Below, piece after piece: positions 39,876 to 49,031 of a stretch of DNA of 64,000 nt. The DNA is taken from NCBI GenBank assembly GCA_016179685.1, contig JACPCR010000056.1:1-64000 (forward strand), written 5' to 3'. Source of the DNA: Planctomycetota bacterium. GTDB lineage: Bacteria > Planctomycetota > PUPC01 > JACPCR01. The first letter of the stretch is position 1. Every line of letters starts with the position of its first letter. A program made the position numbers and the translations under genes. The notes beneath the pieces are model-generated. The model was not told the origin of the DNA. It worked only from the letters and a program-made list of their open reading frames with translations, and ran no database searches.

Positions 39876-40164
39876 CTGGATGGGACGGATTTCCGGCCAT
39901 GTCTTGAATCCGTCCCATTCAAGAATGTCTCAACAGCCAGAAGAAGCCTCTTGACCCTATTCTACTCTATGGCCTGCACGACGCTTCCCTATGCTCTGTC
40001 CATCCCTGGCGGCAAGGGGCTCTTGAAGGCGCTGCCTCCGAACCCTCGCTAGAAATTCACCAAGACGCCAACATGGCGTGCGTGTGTGACGCCTCGGATC
40101 GACCCCCGTACGGGGAAGTAGGGAGAATGTGGCTTTGCTGGACGCTGGTGCTCGAATCCAGGGC

Positions 40165-40194
40165 TTGCCAAAGACCCCAGGGATCGATTATGCT
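40165..40194 (+). promoter_or_regulatory. Sigma-70-like promoter for tRNA-Gln
   Basis: TTGCCA (40165-40170) and TATGCT (40189-40194) with 18-bp spacing, 33 bp before the tRNA 5' end. Good consensus match and position. Confidence 0.6.
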
Positions 40195-40227
40195 TTAGGG
40201 ATAGTACCGGATTGGCCGGGCTCTCTT

Positions 40228-40302
40228 TACCCGGTGGTGTAATAGGTAACACTAGAGATTTTGGTTCTCTCATTCGAGGTTCGAGTCCTCGCCGGGTAGC
40301 CA
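40228..40302 (+). tRNA. tRNA-Gln (TTG)
   Basis: Acceptor TACCCGG/CCGGGTA, D arm GGTGTAATAGGTAACAC, anticodon stem AGAGA/TCTCT with loop TTTTGGT (anticodon TTG), T arm CGAGG-TTCGAGT-CCTCG, G discriminator and encoded CCA. The neighbouring tRNA-Cys has no CCA, so CCA encoding is mixed in this genome. Confidence 0.95.
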
Positions 40303-40368
40303 TCGAAATCCTGGCGACCAGGTGGGGAACTGGTCCCGGAAGGCCTCTTCTCTCGGAACAACCGGCTC

Positions 40369-41337
40369 ATGTACTACAATTCTCTTCAAATCATCACGGG
40401 GAACGCCAATCGGAGGCTGGCCCAGGGGATATCGGACTACCTGCAAAGGCCACTGGCGGATGCGGTGGTTGACCGTTTTCCGGATGGGGAGATCAATCTC
40501 AAGGTGAACGTCGACGTGCGGGGGAGCGATGTTTTCGTGGTACAGCCCACGTGTCCGCCCGTGAACGAAAACTTGATGGAATTGCTCATCGGTATTGACA
40601 CCTTGAGGCGGGCCTCGGCGGGCCGGATCACGACGGTGATTCCTTATTACGGATATGCGCGGAAGGACCGCAAGGACGAGGGCCGTGTGCCCATCACGGC
40701 AAAGCTGGTAGCGAACCTGATCGCCTCGGCCGGCGCGGACCGCGTCCTGACGATCGATCTGCATGCCCAACAGATTCAGGGCTTCTTCGACATCCCCGTG
40801 GACCATCTCTACGCCTTCCCGGTGCAGCTCCGGTACTACCGGCAGCTTCATCTGCAAAACCTGGTGGTGGTGAGTCCGGACGTGGGGGGGATCAAACTGG
40901 CCAGGGCCTATTCGAAGGCGTTGAATGCGAGGCTGGCGGTGGTGGACAAGAGGCGGGTGAGCCCGGAGGCGACGGAGGTGGCGTTCGTGATCGGCGAGGT
41001 GGAAGGCATGAACGTGTTGATGGTGGACGATCTCATTGCGACGGCGGGCACGCTGGCGGAGGCAGCGGCGACGCTCAAGGGGAAGGGAGCGCAGGACATT
41101 TACGTGGCGGCGACGCATCCGGTCCTGTGCGGCCCGGCGATCGAGCGCATCCAGAGGGCGCCCATCACCTCGGTCACGGTGACGGACACCATCCCGTTGA
41201 ACGACAAGGCGATGGAGTGCGGGAAGATCCGGGTGATCTCGGTGGCCAATCTGCTGGGAGAGGCCATCCGCAGGATACACAAGGACGAATCGGTGAGTTC
41301 TCTTTTTCTGGAAACGCGGGCGTTTCCCACGCTGTAA
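40369..41337 (+). CDS. prs: Ribose-phosphate pyrophosphokinase (PRPP synthase)
   Basis: 322 residues, makes PRPP from ribose 5-phosphate and ATP for nucleotide and amino-acid synthesis. Class I signatures: FPDGEINLKV near the N-terminus, the flexible loop YYGYARKDRKD, metal-binding TIDLHAQQIQGFF (about 126-138), and the PRPP loop MVDDLIATAGTL (about 220). Full normal length. First gene of the housekeeping run, 66 bp after tRNA-Gln, which may share its promoter. It is followed by rplY as in many bacteria. Confidence 0.95.
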   Translation: MYYNSLQIITGNANRRLAQGISDYLQRPLADAVVDRFPDGEINLKVNVDVRGSDVFVVQPTCPPVNENLMELLIGIDTLRRASAGRITTVIPYYGYARKDRKDEGRVPITAKLVANLIASAGADRVLTIDLHAQQIQGFFDIPVDHLYAFPVQLRYYRQLHLQNLVVVSPDVGGIKLARAYSKALNARLAVVDKRRVSPEATEVAFVIGEVEGMNVLMVDDLIATAGTLAEAAATLKGKGAQDIYVAATHPVLCGPAIERIQRAPITSVTVTDTIPLNDKAMECGKIRVISVANLLGEAIRRIHKDESVSSLFLETRAFPTL

Positions 41338-41358
41338 AGAATGAAGGAGTCCGAACCC

Positions 41359-42036
41359 ATGGCGAATCTGAAACTCGTGGTGGAGCGGAGAAGCGGCACC
41401 GGCCGGAGGGCTTGCCGCGTCTTGAGGAGGGAGGGAAGAATCCCGGCCGTTCTTTACGGGCGCAACCAGGAGGTGATTCCCTTGATGGTGACGGCTGAGG
41501 CCCTGAGGTCGGCCCTGAAGGTCGAGTCGCCCATCGTCGATCTCGATGTGGCGGGGAAGCCGGAAAGCGCGCTGATCAAGGACGTCCAGTACGATCCGAT
41601 GGGAGAGACGATCCTGCACGTGGACTTTACGCGAGTCGCCATGGATGAAGAGATCGAGATTGCCGTTCCCATTGAGCCGAGGGGCCGGCCCGCGGGCGCG
41701 GAGGAGGGAGGGGTGCTGGAGCAGACGGTCAAGGAAATCCAGGTGACCTGTCTGCCGAGCAACATTCCCAACGCGATCGTGGTGGACATTTCCGCGTTGA
41801 AGCTGGGGGATTCGCTCCACGTGCGGGAACTGACCCTCCCGCCGGGTGTGCGGACCGCGGTAGCCGGTGAAATCGTGGTCTTCCTCGTGGCCCGGCCGCT
41901 CGAGGAGAAGCCGGAGGCCGCAGAGGAGAAGGAGCGGCTCGAGCCGGAGCTGATCCGACCCGAGGGCAGAGGAGAAGCCGAAGAGAAGGAGGCGGTGGCG
42001 GAAGAGGAGAAAAAGAAGGGCGGAGAGAAATCCTAA
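41359..42036 (+). CDS. rplY: Ribosomal protein bL25, Ctc/TL5 form
   Basis: 225 residues binding 5S rRNA. The ATG at 41359 (AAGGAG 9 nt upstream) is preferred over 41341. N-terminal L25 domain (1-92; RRACRVLRREGRIPAVLYG), C-terminal TL5 domain (about 95-180; LPSNIPNAIVVDISALKLGDSLHVREL) and an acidic/lysine-rich tail (EEKERLEPEL ... EEEKKKGG). The order prs-rplY-pth is classical. Confidence 0.93.
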   Translation: MANLKLVVERRSGTGRRACRVLRREGRIPAVLYGRNQEVIPLMVTAEALRSALKVESPIVDLDVAGKPESALIKDVQYDPMGETILHVDFTRVAMDEEIEIAVPIEPRGRPAGAEEGGVLEQTVKEIQVTCLPSNIPNAIVVDISALKLGDSLHVRELTLPPGVRTAVAGEIVVFLVARPLEEKPEAAEEKERLEPELIRPEGRGEAEEKEAVAEEEKKKGGEKS

Positions 42037-42069
42037 CGCGGACCAAAGGCCGCAACACAACCAGGCTCG

Positions 42070-42128
42070 GAAAGGTGTCAGGTGTCAGGTGTCAAGAATC
42101 AACGGACACCTGAAACCTGACACCTTTC
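42070..42128. repeat. GGTGTCA direct/inverted repeat
   Basis: GAAAGGTGTCAGGT-TCAGGTGTC pairs with GGACACCTGA-ACCTGACACCTTTC around CAAGAATCAAC; the left arm holds three tandem AGGTGTC units. It lies 34 bp after the rplY stop and could end the transcript. Confidence 0.65.
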
Positions 42129-42204
42129 AACATCTCCGCCGGGCGCCCGCCGGTTGCCCACGTCGTGGGCGCGGGACGCGGAGAAGTGCCCCGTTTAGAC
42201 TCTA

Positions 42205-42395
42205 AAAAATCCGCGAGCCCGAAGGGCGCAGCGGATTTTAATAGGCGCTTGGGGCGCCAAACTTGAAAAAGTTTTTCAAGTTTGAGTTGCACTTTTTAAA
42301 GGCTTCCGTTCCCTCGCCAGGGTTGGGCCGGCGAAGCCGGACCAACCCTGGCTCTGAAATCCGCGAGCCCGAAGGGCGCAGCGGATTTCAATAGG
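42205..42395. repeat. Composite modular repeat (A-C-B-A)
   Basis: A (42209-42240), C reversed with CAAACTTGAAAAAGTTTTTCAAGTTTG (42257-42285) and TTTAAAGGCTTCCG, B CGCCAGGGTTGGGCCGGCGA and its complement (42315-42352), and A again (42354-42392), ending 8 bp before the pth start codon, so pth may be read through or started within repeat DNA. Confidence 0.8.
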
Positions 42396-42400
42396 GTCTT

Positions 42401-42979
42401 ATGCGGATCGTCTTTGGCCTGGGTAATCCAGGTGCGAAATACGTTCAAACACGGCACAATATAGGCTTTCGGATTGTCGGTCGTCTGGCCGGGCTGCACG
42501 GCAACCCGGTTTTTATTTTTCGCTTTCAAAGCCGCGTTGGAGAAGTTAGGATCAAGGGGCAGCCTGTTTTGCTGGTCATGCCCCAGACTTACATGAACGC
42601 CTGCGGGGCCGCACTCCAGGCAGTGCTGGACGGGAGCGGCGAGGCTCCAGCGTCGGTGCTGGTGGTGTGCGATGATTTCCACCTGCCGCTGGGCCGTATC
42701 CGTCTGCGTCGGGGCGGAAGCAGCGGCGGACACCGCGGATTGATGTCCGTGTCGGACGCCCTGCAGACGAAGGAGTTTCCCCGCCTGCGCGTGGGGATTG
42801 GGCCAGTTGGGCAACGCGATCCGATGGAATTTGTGCTGGAGGAATTCTTGAAGGAGGAGCGGGCCCTAGCGGACCAAGGGGTGGAACTTGCCGCCCAGGC
42901 CGTGGAGGTCTGGGCAGAGGCCGGGATGGACGCCGCGATGAATCGATTCAACGTCAGAAGGAATGAAGGGAACTCATGA
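42401..42979 (+). CDS. pth: Peptidyl-tRNA hydrolase
   Basis: 192 residues, releases peptidyl-tRNA. Motifs: GLGNPGAKYVQTRHNIGF (catalytic His and Asn), PQTYMNACGAAL, VVCDDFHLPLGRIRLR (catalytic Asp) and GGSSGGHRGLMSV. Full normal length. The ribosome site is unusual: the 5' flank is module A DNA with no clear purine run, so initiation may be weak or coupled. The stop overlaps the rpsF ATG. Confidence 0.93.
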   Translation: MRIVFGLGNPGAKYVQTRHNIGFRIVGRLAGLHGNPVFIFRFQSRVGEVRIKGQPVLLVMPQTYMNACGAALQAVLDGSGEAPASVLVVCDDFHLPLGRIRLRRGGSSGGHRGLMSVSDALQTKEFPRLRVGIGPVGQRDPMEFVLEEFLKEERALADQGVELAAQAVEVWAEAGMDAAMNRFNVRRNEGNS

Positions 42980-43458
42980 GCAACGACCAGGTGAAGAGAC
43001 TTTATGAGGCCATGTTTCTGGTGGACCCGAACCGAGGGAATCAGGACTGGAAAGGGATTACGGAATTTGTGCACGGTGTGATCTCGCGGCATCATGGCCA
43101 GGTGGCCAATTCCGAGAAGTGGGACGAGCGCAAGCTGTGTTATTCGATCAAGGGGCATTCCCGCGCGGTCTACTTGCTGGTCCATTTCCATGCGCCGCCG
43201 TCGGAGCTGGAAGCCATCCGGCAGGCCTATCACCTTTCGGATTTGATTCTCCGAAGCCTGATCTTGGTGGATGAAGATGGCCTCTCGTCAGAAATCCGGA
43301 GTCTGCCGGACGAGCCGACGGACCCCGTGAGGTCGACGCGCCGGGAACGGGACCGTGCCGTGCCGGAGCGGCGTCACGGCGGCGGACACCGTGACCGGAG
43401 TCCCGAAAGGGGGAGTGGCGGCGGGGGAGAGGGCTCGAAGGGGAATTCGGGCGGGTGA
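42976..43458 (+). CDS. rpsF: Ribosomal protein bS6
   Basis: 160 residues, longer than the usual 95-140. The N-terminal S6 fold (1-105; YEAMFLVDPN, VANSEKWDERKLCYSIKGHSRAVY, LSDLILRSLIL) is standard; the last 50 residues are an Arg/Gly-rich extension (RRERDRAVPERRHGGGHRDR). Starts with ATGA overlap to pth. In many genomes ssb, rpsR and rplI follow; rpsR is absent here. Confidence 0.93.
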   Translation: MSNDQVKRLYEAMFLVDPNRGNQDWKGITEFVHGVISRHHGQVANSEKWDERKLCYSIKGHSRAVYLLVHFHAPPSELEAIRQAYHLSDLILRSLILVDEDGLSSEIRSLPDEPTDPVRSTRRERDRAVPERRHGGGHRDRSPERGSGGGGEGSKGNSGG

Positions 43459-43522
43459 TCCCGGCCACAACCAGGGGTTCACGGACGGGTCGGTTGGGCC
43501 CCGCTGATGGAAAGGAAGGAGC

Positions 43523-44062
43523 ATGGCCAATCTCAACAAAGTTTTTCTGATGGGGAATTTGACGCGGGACCCGGAGATTCGCTATACCCAGGGGGGGACG
43601 GCGGTGACGCGCCTGGGGATAGCGGTGAACCGGCGGTACAAGGACCCGGGGACGGACCAGTGGAAGGATCAGGTCGATTTCATCGACGTGGTGATGTTCG
43701 GCCGTCGTGCGGAGGTGATTTCCGAGTACTTTCGGAAGGGCAATCCGATTTTTGTGGAGGGTCGTTTGTCGTTCCGGACCTGGGACACACCGGCTGGGGA
43801 GCGCCGGAGCAAGCTGGAGGTGGTAGCGGAGAACTTCGAGTTTATCGGGGGACGCGGCCCGGGGGGAGGGAGCGATGCGGGGCCCGGGGCGGGGCGCGCG
43901 GCGCCGGCCGGAGAGGCCCCAGCGTCTGGCGGCGGAACGCGGGAGGCGGACGGCTCTTCCGAGGGCGGTGGAAGCCAGCAGGGAAGCGAGAAGGAGACGT
44001 CCAAGGAGGAGACCCCGAGCTATGACGATTCAGGTCTTTCAGATTCCGAAGTGCCTTTTTGA
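43523..44062 (+). CDS. ssb: Single-stranded DNA-binding protein
   Basis: 179 residues. Standard OB fold (1-110; LNKVFLMGNLTRDPEIRYT, VVMFGRRAEVISEYFRKG), Gly/Ser/Glu-rich disordered linker and the acidic protein-interaction tip ending DSEVPF. AAGGAAGGAG precedes the ATG. Coats ssDNA in replication and repair; lies upstream of rplI and dnaB. Confidence 0.95.
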   Translation: MANLNKVFLMGNLTRDPEIRYTQGGTAVTRLGIAVNRRYKDPGTDQWKDQVDFIDVVMFGRRAEVISEYFRKGNPIFVEGRLSFRTWDTPAGERRSKLEVVAENFEFIGGRGPGGGSDAGPGAGRAAPAGEAPASGGGTREADGSSEGGGSQQGSEKETSKEETPSYDDSGLSDSEVPF

Positions 44063-44086
44063 CATGAGGAGCGAGCGGAGCGGGCC

Positions 44087-44530
44087 ATGGAAGTCATTCT
44101 GAAGAAGGACGTGGAGACGGTGGGGAAGAGGGGTGAGGTGATCCAGGTGAAGGGCGGCTACGCCCGGAATTTCCTGATCCCGAATGGGCTGGCCGTGCCG
44201 GCGTCGAAGCTGGCCAAGGAGGAAATCGAGCGCCAGCGCGAGCGTGAGCAAAAGCGTGAGGAGAAGGAACGGCAGGAATTCCAGGAGCTGGCGGCTCGGC
44301 TGGAGAAGAGCTCGTGCACCATTGCGGCGCAAGCAAACGAGGAGGGTCATCTTTTCGGGTCCGTCACCGAGGCGGACATTGTCGCAGCGTTTCGGGAAGA
44401 GGGTCTGACGCTTCAAGCGGAACAGGTGGTCCTGGAAGCTCCGATCAAAGAGATCGGGGTTTACGGTTTCCGAATCCGGTTGCGGCCGGATATGGAAGTG
44501 ACCTCCAAGGTGTGGGTCGTGAAGGAATGA
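44087..44530 (+). CDS. rplI: Ribosomal protein bL9
   Basis: 147 residues. N-terminal rRNA-binding domain (MEVILKKDVETVGKRGEV, GGYARNFLIPNGLA), the long central helix (about 45-75, Glu/Arg/Lys-rich) and C-terminal domain (GHLFGSVTEADI). Follows ssb by 24 bp with no rpsR between. The stop overlaps the dnaB ATG. Confidence 0.95.
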   Translation: MEVILKKDVETVGKRGEVIQVKGGYARNFLIPNGLAVPASKLAKEEIERQREREQKREEKERQEFQELAARLEKSSCTIAAQANEEGHLFGSVTEADIVAAFREEGLTLQAEQVVLEAPIKEIGVYGFRIRLRPDMEVTSKVWVVKE

Positions 44531-45858
44531 CGGAAACCATTTCCCAGGACAGAGTGCCCCCTTATGAAGAGGCGGCGGAGCGGTCCCTCCTCGGGTCGCT
44601 TCTGCTCAATGCCGAGAATTGCGGCGTTCTGATTCCGATGCTGGGGGAGCAGGATTTTTATCTCCCGAGCCATCGGAAGATTTTCCGGGCGATCCAGCAG
44701 CTCTACGAGGAATCGAAGCCCATCGACGCGGTGCTGGTGCGGGAACAGCTCCAGCGGGAAGACGGGAACGGGATTTCGCCGGACTACTTGGTGACGTTGC
44801 TGGAGGCGGTGCCGTCCTCGGCGCATGCGGAGCACTATGCCCAGATCATCCGTGAGAAGGCGAAGCTCAGGGAGATCATCGCGGCCTGCACGCGGATTCT
44901 CAAGGAGTGCTACAGCCAGGCGGGCCATTCGGAACAGCTCATCGATCAGGCGGGCCAGATTCTGCTGGAGATTTCCCTCCGGCACACGACCGGGGAGTCG
45001 GTGAAGATTCATGAGGTTTTGCAGGACCTGTTCGACAAGATCGAGGCGTTGAGGCGCGGGCAGGTTTCGGGGCTGAGGACGGGCTTCCACCAGCTCGACC
45101 AGATGACTTCGGGCCTGCAGGATTCGGATTTGGTCATCATCGCGGGCCGGCCGGGGATGGGGAAGACGTCCTATGCGCTGAACATCGCGGCGAACGTGGC
45201 GATCGAGCAGCGGGCGCCGGTGGCCATCTTCAGTCTGGAGGTGAGCAAGCTGCAACTGGGGCTGAACCTGCTCTGCGCTCAGGCGCGGGTGAACGCGCAC
45301 CAGGTGCGGACGGGCCAGATCAACGAGTACATGATGGGCCAGCTCTTCCACGCGGTGGGGCGTCTGGCGGAGGCGCCCCTTTTCATCCAGGATACCCCGT
45401 CGTTGAGCGTGGCAGAGCTCAGGGCTCAGTGCCGGCAGCTCAAGAACCGACACGGATTGAAAGCGGTATTCATCGACTACCTCCAGCTCATGGAAGGGTC
45501 TCGGCAGCTCCAGTTCGACGGCCGGGAACGCGAGATTTCCTACATTTCCAGGAACTTGAAGTCCCTGGCCCGGGAGCTCCAGGTGCCCATCGTCGTCCTC
45601 TCCCAGCTCAATCGGTCCGTCGAGAATCGTGAGGGCAACCGGCCCAGAATGGCAGACTTGCGGGAGTCCGGTTCGCTCGAACAGGATGCGGACGTGATCC
45701 TGCTGCTGTACCGGGAGGGCTATTACCGGCAGGAAGAGGATCGGACAGCGGAGGTGATCATTGCAAAGCAGCGGAACGGTCCGACGGGGACGGTACGGCT
45801 GATTTTCAATCAGGAATATCTCCGCTTTGACAATCCCACGGCTGAGGACAACGTGTGA
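44527..45858 (+). CDS. dnaB: Replicative DNA helicase
   Basis: 443 residues. ATG at 44527 overlaps the rplI TGA (ATGA); the longer frame reads through rplI. N-terminal primase-interacting domain (1-105; PPYEEAAERSLLGSLL), linker, RecA-like motor with Walker A GRPGMGKTS, IFSLEVSKLQL, Walker B FIDYLQLM, DLRESGSLEQDADV (sensor) and QRNGPTGTV. No intein is present. Confidence 0.95.
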   Translation: MTETISQDRVPPYEEAAERSLLGSLLLNAENCGVLIPMLGEQDFYLPSHRKIFRAIQQLYEESKPIDAVLVREQLQREDGNGISPDYLVTLLEAVPSSAHAEHYAQIIREKAKLREIIAACTRILKECYSQAGHSEQLIDQAGQILLEISLRHTTGESVKIHEVLQDLFDKIEALRRGQVSGLRTGFHQLDQMTSGLQDSDLVIIAGRPGMGKTSYALNIAANVAIEQRAPVAIFSLEVSKLQLGLNLLCAQARVNAHQVRTGQINEYMMGQLFHAVGRLAEAPLFIQDTPSLSVAELRAQCRQLKNRHGLKAVFIDYLQLMEGSRQLQFDGREREISYISRNLKSLARELQVPIVVLSQLNRSVENREGNRPRMADLRESGSLEQDADVILLLYREGYYRQEEDRTAEVIIAKQRNGPTGTVRLIFNQEYLRFDNPTAEDNV

Positions 45859-45943
45859 GGCGTCCCGGCCACGGCCCAACCCGGTTTTCCTGGGGCCTCC
45901 CGGCGACGAGAGGCATCCGCAGGCTCTAAGGAAAGGCGCAACG

Positions 45944-48310
45944 ATGAGATGCCATCATCGAGTCCTGAACATCCACTTCATTCTCCTGGCGTCCTTTCTG
46001 GCCGCTTGCGGGACGAGCGGGCTACTCTGGTCGGAAGCGCCCTCGGCATCCATCACCGGCAAAGTGGTGCGCCGCGTCGCCTTCCTCGGCGATCTGAGCG
46101 TACCGGAGTCCCGGCTGAAGACGCTGATCCAGACGCGGGAGGGCCAGCCGTTCCTGGTGGAAGCGGCGAATGAGGACATCAAGCGGCTGAACCAGGCGGG
46201 ATTTTTCTGCAAGGAGTATCGGGCGACGCCGCTGGGAGACGGGGTGGAGGTGGTGTTTTCCATCGATCAGGAGCCGGTGGTGGATGAGATCGAGTTTACG
46301 GGAACGCTGAAGAAAAAGCAGACGAAGCGGTTTCGGGAGCTGATCCAGGTCCGGAAGGGCGATCTGCTGCGCCGGCATCAGATCAACTCGGACAAGCAGG
46401 CGATCCTTCTGGAGTTGAAGTCGAAGGGGCATCATTTCGCGAAAGTCCAGCACGAGATTCTGCCGGGTCCCGCGGGCGGGGCGACGGTGCGCTTCATCGT
46501 GGACCCGGGCAAGCCGGTGCGGGTGAAGGCCATCGAGTTCAAGCAGGCGACGGCCTTCAGCCGGCGGAAGCTGCAGAAGTTGTTCAAGACGAAGGTGGAC
46601 CACTGGTACAACTCCGCCAAGTACATCCAGGAAACGTTTGAAGAGGACGTGAAGCGCCTCCGGGAGTTTTACCGGATGAAGGGATGGCTGGACGCCGAGG
46701 CCACGATCGGATCGGTCGAGTTCCTGCCGAACCGGAAGAAGGTGGTGTTGAGCATCGACGTTCAGGAAGGGGATCCGTACCAGGTGGAGTCGGTTCATTT
46801 CCAGGGGAACGAGATTTTCAGCACGGAGGCGCTCGTCGGCATCACGGAGCTGCGGGCGGGGGGTCCCTATTCCCGCGAGACCCTCCAGAAAGACGTGAAG
46901 GCGATCCGAGACAAGTACGGGGAGAAGGGCTACGTCCGGAACGAGGTGCAGTTCAACGAAGTGGTGTTGAAGGAGGGGAAAAAAGTTCGTTTGGAGTACA
47001 GCATCACGGAGGGCGAGAAGGCCTACGTGGAGACGATCCACGTGGTCGGAAACGTGCGGACGAAGGACATCGTGGTACGGCGGGAAGTGGACCTCGTTCC
47101 GGGCGAGGAGTTCAACACGGTGAAGCTGGATGACAGCTTGAGGCGGCTGCGCAACCTGGGTTTCTTCGAGAAGGTGGAGGCCGATTACACGCCGGGATCG
47201 CAGGAGCACCTGTCGAACATCGACATCCGGATCAAGGAGGGGAAGACGGGGGTCTTCCGGGTCGGTGCAGGATTCAGTTCGAACAACAACCTGATCGGGA
47301 ACGTGGCGATCACGCAGAGGAACTTCGATTACAAGGACGTTCCGAAGAGCTGGCACGATTTCCTGACGGGCAATTCCTTCGTGGGGGACGGGCAGACCCT
47401 GACGTTGCAGGCCCAGCCGGGGAACACGGTCTCGCGCTACCGGATTGCCTTCACGGAGCCGTATCTCTTCGAGCGACCCCTCTCGTTCGGGATGTCCGGC
47501 TTCTATTTCCAGCGCGATCGGGGGGTCTTCGAGGAGCAGCGCGTCGGGGGATCGCCCAAGCTCGGCAAGCGCCTGATGCCGGACGTGTTCCTCGAGGCGA
47601 GTTACCGGTTCGAGGTGGTGCGGCTTCAGGACATCGACTTTGTGAACGCTCCGCTGGCGGTGATTGACGCCCAGGGGGACACGGTGATCAGCAGCGTGAT
47701 TCTGGAGTTGAGTCACGACAAGCGCGACGACGTTTTCCTGCCGTCCAAGGGTTTCCGTTCAGAGATTTCCTACGAACTGGCCGGCACCTTCCTCGCCGGC
47801 GATCTGGATTTCCAGAGGGTGGTGCTGGGCCACTCGCGATATTTCACGCTCTACCGCACGAAGGAGGATAATCCTCACGTCCTCGGCCTCCAGGTGCGGA
47901 GCGGATGGGAGGATGACATCGGCGATACCCGAACGATTCCGATCTTCGAGCGGTTTTTCCTGGGAGGTGCGAATACCGTTCGGGGATTCGAGTTCCGCAC
48001 CGTGGGGCCCCAGGACCGGGACGAGCCGATCGGCGGCGATTTCTTCTACCAGTTGAACGTGGAGTACCGGTTCCCGATCTTCGGGCAGGTGTTCTACGGA
48101 GTCCTGTTCAACGACGTCGGTAACGTGACCCCGTTCCTGGGCAGCGGACAGGAGTTCAGCACGTGGAGAGGCGCGGTTGGATTCGGCATCCGCATCCGGG
48201 TCCCCGCCCTGGGGCCGGTGCCCATCACACTCGACTTCGCCTTCCCCTACCGCGAGGAGGGTGAGGACGACACGGAGCTGTTGAGCTTCCAGTTCGGCAC
48301 CGCCTTCTGA
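45944..48310 (+). CDS. bamA: Outer-membrane assembly factor BamA
   Basis: 788 residues, folds and inserts outer-membrane beta-barrels. The ATG at 45944 follows AAGGAAAGG; the longer frame overlaps dnaB. Five POTRA domains (about 40-420), then a 16-strand barrel with the conserved NTVRGFEFR (L6 VRGF/Y motif) and a C-terminal Phe (FQFGTAF). Unusually, the leader ends LASFLAACGTSG, a good lipobox, where BamA normally has an ordinary signal peptide: it may be lipidated at that Cys. Followed by skp, lpxC-fabZ and lpxA. Confidence 0.93.
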   Translation: MRCHHRVLNIHFILLASFLAACGTSGLLWSEAPSASITGKVVRRVAFLGDLSVPESRLKTLIQTREGQPFLVEAANEDIKRLNQAGFFCKEYRATPLGDGVEVVFSIDQEPVVDEIEFTGTLKKKQTKRFRELIQVRKGDLLRRHQINSDKQAILLELKSKGHHFAKVQHEILPGPAGGATVRFIVDPGKPVRVKAIEFKQATAFSRRKLQKLFKTKVDHWYNSAKYIQETFEEDVKRLREFYRMKGWLDAEATIGSVEFLPNRKKVVLSIDVQEGDPYQVESVHFQGNEIFSTEALVGITELRAGGPYSRETLQKDVKAIRDKYGEKGYVRNEVQFNEVVLKEGKKVRLEYSITEGEKAYVETIHVVGNVRTKDIVVRREVDLVPGEEFNTVKLDDSLRRLRNLGFFEKVEADYTPGSQEHLSNIDIRIKEGKTGVFRVGAGFSSNNNLIGNVAITQRNFDYKDVPKSWHDFLTGNSFVGDGQTLTLQAQPGNTVSRYRIAFTEPYLFERPLSFGMSGFYFQRDRGVFEEQRVGGSPKLGKRLMPDVFLEASYRFEVVRLQDIDFVNAPLAVIDAQGDTVISSVILELSHDKRDDVFLPSKGFRSEISYELAGTFLAGDLDFQRVVLGHSRYFTLYRTKEDNPHVLGLQVRSGWEDDIGDTRTIPIFERFFLGGANTVRGFEFRTVGPQDRDEPIGGDFFYQLNVEYRFPIFGQVFYGVLFNDVGNVTPFLGSGQEFSTWRGAVGFGIRIRVPALGPVPITLDFAFPYREEGEDDTELLSFQFGTAF

Positions 48311-48352
48311 CCGTTCCTGCGCTCGGGTTTCCTTTCTCATCAGGATGTCACC

Positions 48353-48967
48353 ATGAACCGTCTTGCGTTCGTCTTTTCCATCGCCGGGCTTGTCGTCGCC
48401 TGCCTCCTCCCCCGCGCGGCCGCCGGGGCGCCGGAGGTCCGGATCGCCATCTGCAATCTGAGCAAGCTCTATTCGGACTGTCACCGGAGCAAGGACAAGC
48501 GAGCGGAGCTGGAGGCGCTGCGTGCGGAGGCGGAAGGCCAGTTGAAGGAGTATCAGCAGAAGATCGAGGAGTGCGAGAAGAACCTGCCCCTGCTGGAGAA
48601 GGGCAGCCAGCCGTACAACGAGAAGGTGGCGGAGCGCGAAAAGCTGCGGAACGAAGGGGAGGCCAAGAAACGGGTCGAGCGGGATCACCTGGAACGCAAG
48701 TTTGCCGATTTCCTGAAGGAATTCTACGATTATGCCGCCGCTGGAATCCGGGAAGTGGCCCGACAGCAGGGGTACACGGTCGTCTTGCAGACGAGTGACG
48801 ACGATCTGGCGAAGCTGCGCCGGCCCGAGCTTCTCCTGAATCGAGTCTTTACCCAGGGCGTGCTCTATGCGGACGAGGCGATCGACATCACGGATGAGGT
48901 CATGAAGAAGCTGGATGCGGATTACGTGAACGCGAAACACAAGGGCGAGGCCGCTCAGCCCCAGTAG
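48353..48967 (+). CDS. skp: Periplasmic chaperone Skp/OmpH
   Basis: 204 residues. Signal peptide MNRLAFVFSIAGLVVACLLPRAAAGA, then IAICNLSKLYSDC and a long coiled coil (about 45-150) typical of the Skp tentacles. A C-terminal helical part (GVLYADEAIDITDEVMKKL) is longer than usual. Delivers unfolded barrel proteins to BamA, encoded immediately upstream. The stop begins the AAGTGC-family palindrome. Confidence 0.85.
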   Translation: MNRLAFVFSIAGLVVACLLPRAAAGAPEVRIAICNLSKLYSDCHRSKDKRAELEALRAEAEGQLKEYQQKIEECEKNLPLLEKGSQPYNEKVAEREKLRNEGEAKKRVERDHLERKFADFLKEFYDYAAAGIREVARQQGYTVVLQTSDDDLAKLRRPELLLNRVFTQGVLYADEAIDITDEVMKKLDADYVNAKHKGEAAQPQ

Positions 48968-48999
48968 ACGAGTTTGGAAGTGCACCCGCACTTCTGAAC
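48965..48999. repeat. AAGTGC-core palindrome at skp stop
   Basis: TAGACGAGTTTGGAAGTGC, loop ACCC, GCACTTCTGAAC. The first three bases are the skp stop codon. Arms outside the core are imperfect. Confidence 0.7.
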
Positions 49000-49031
49000 A
49001 GGGATACTAGGAACAGTGAAAGGGGTGACGG

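Noticed and set aside
40049-40303. 84-residue minus-strand frame
   Set aside because: Lies antisense over tRNA-Gln and its promoter.
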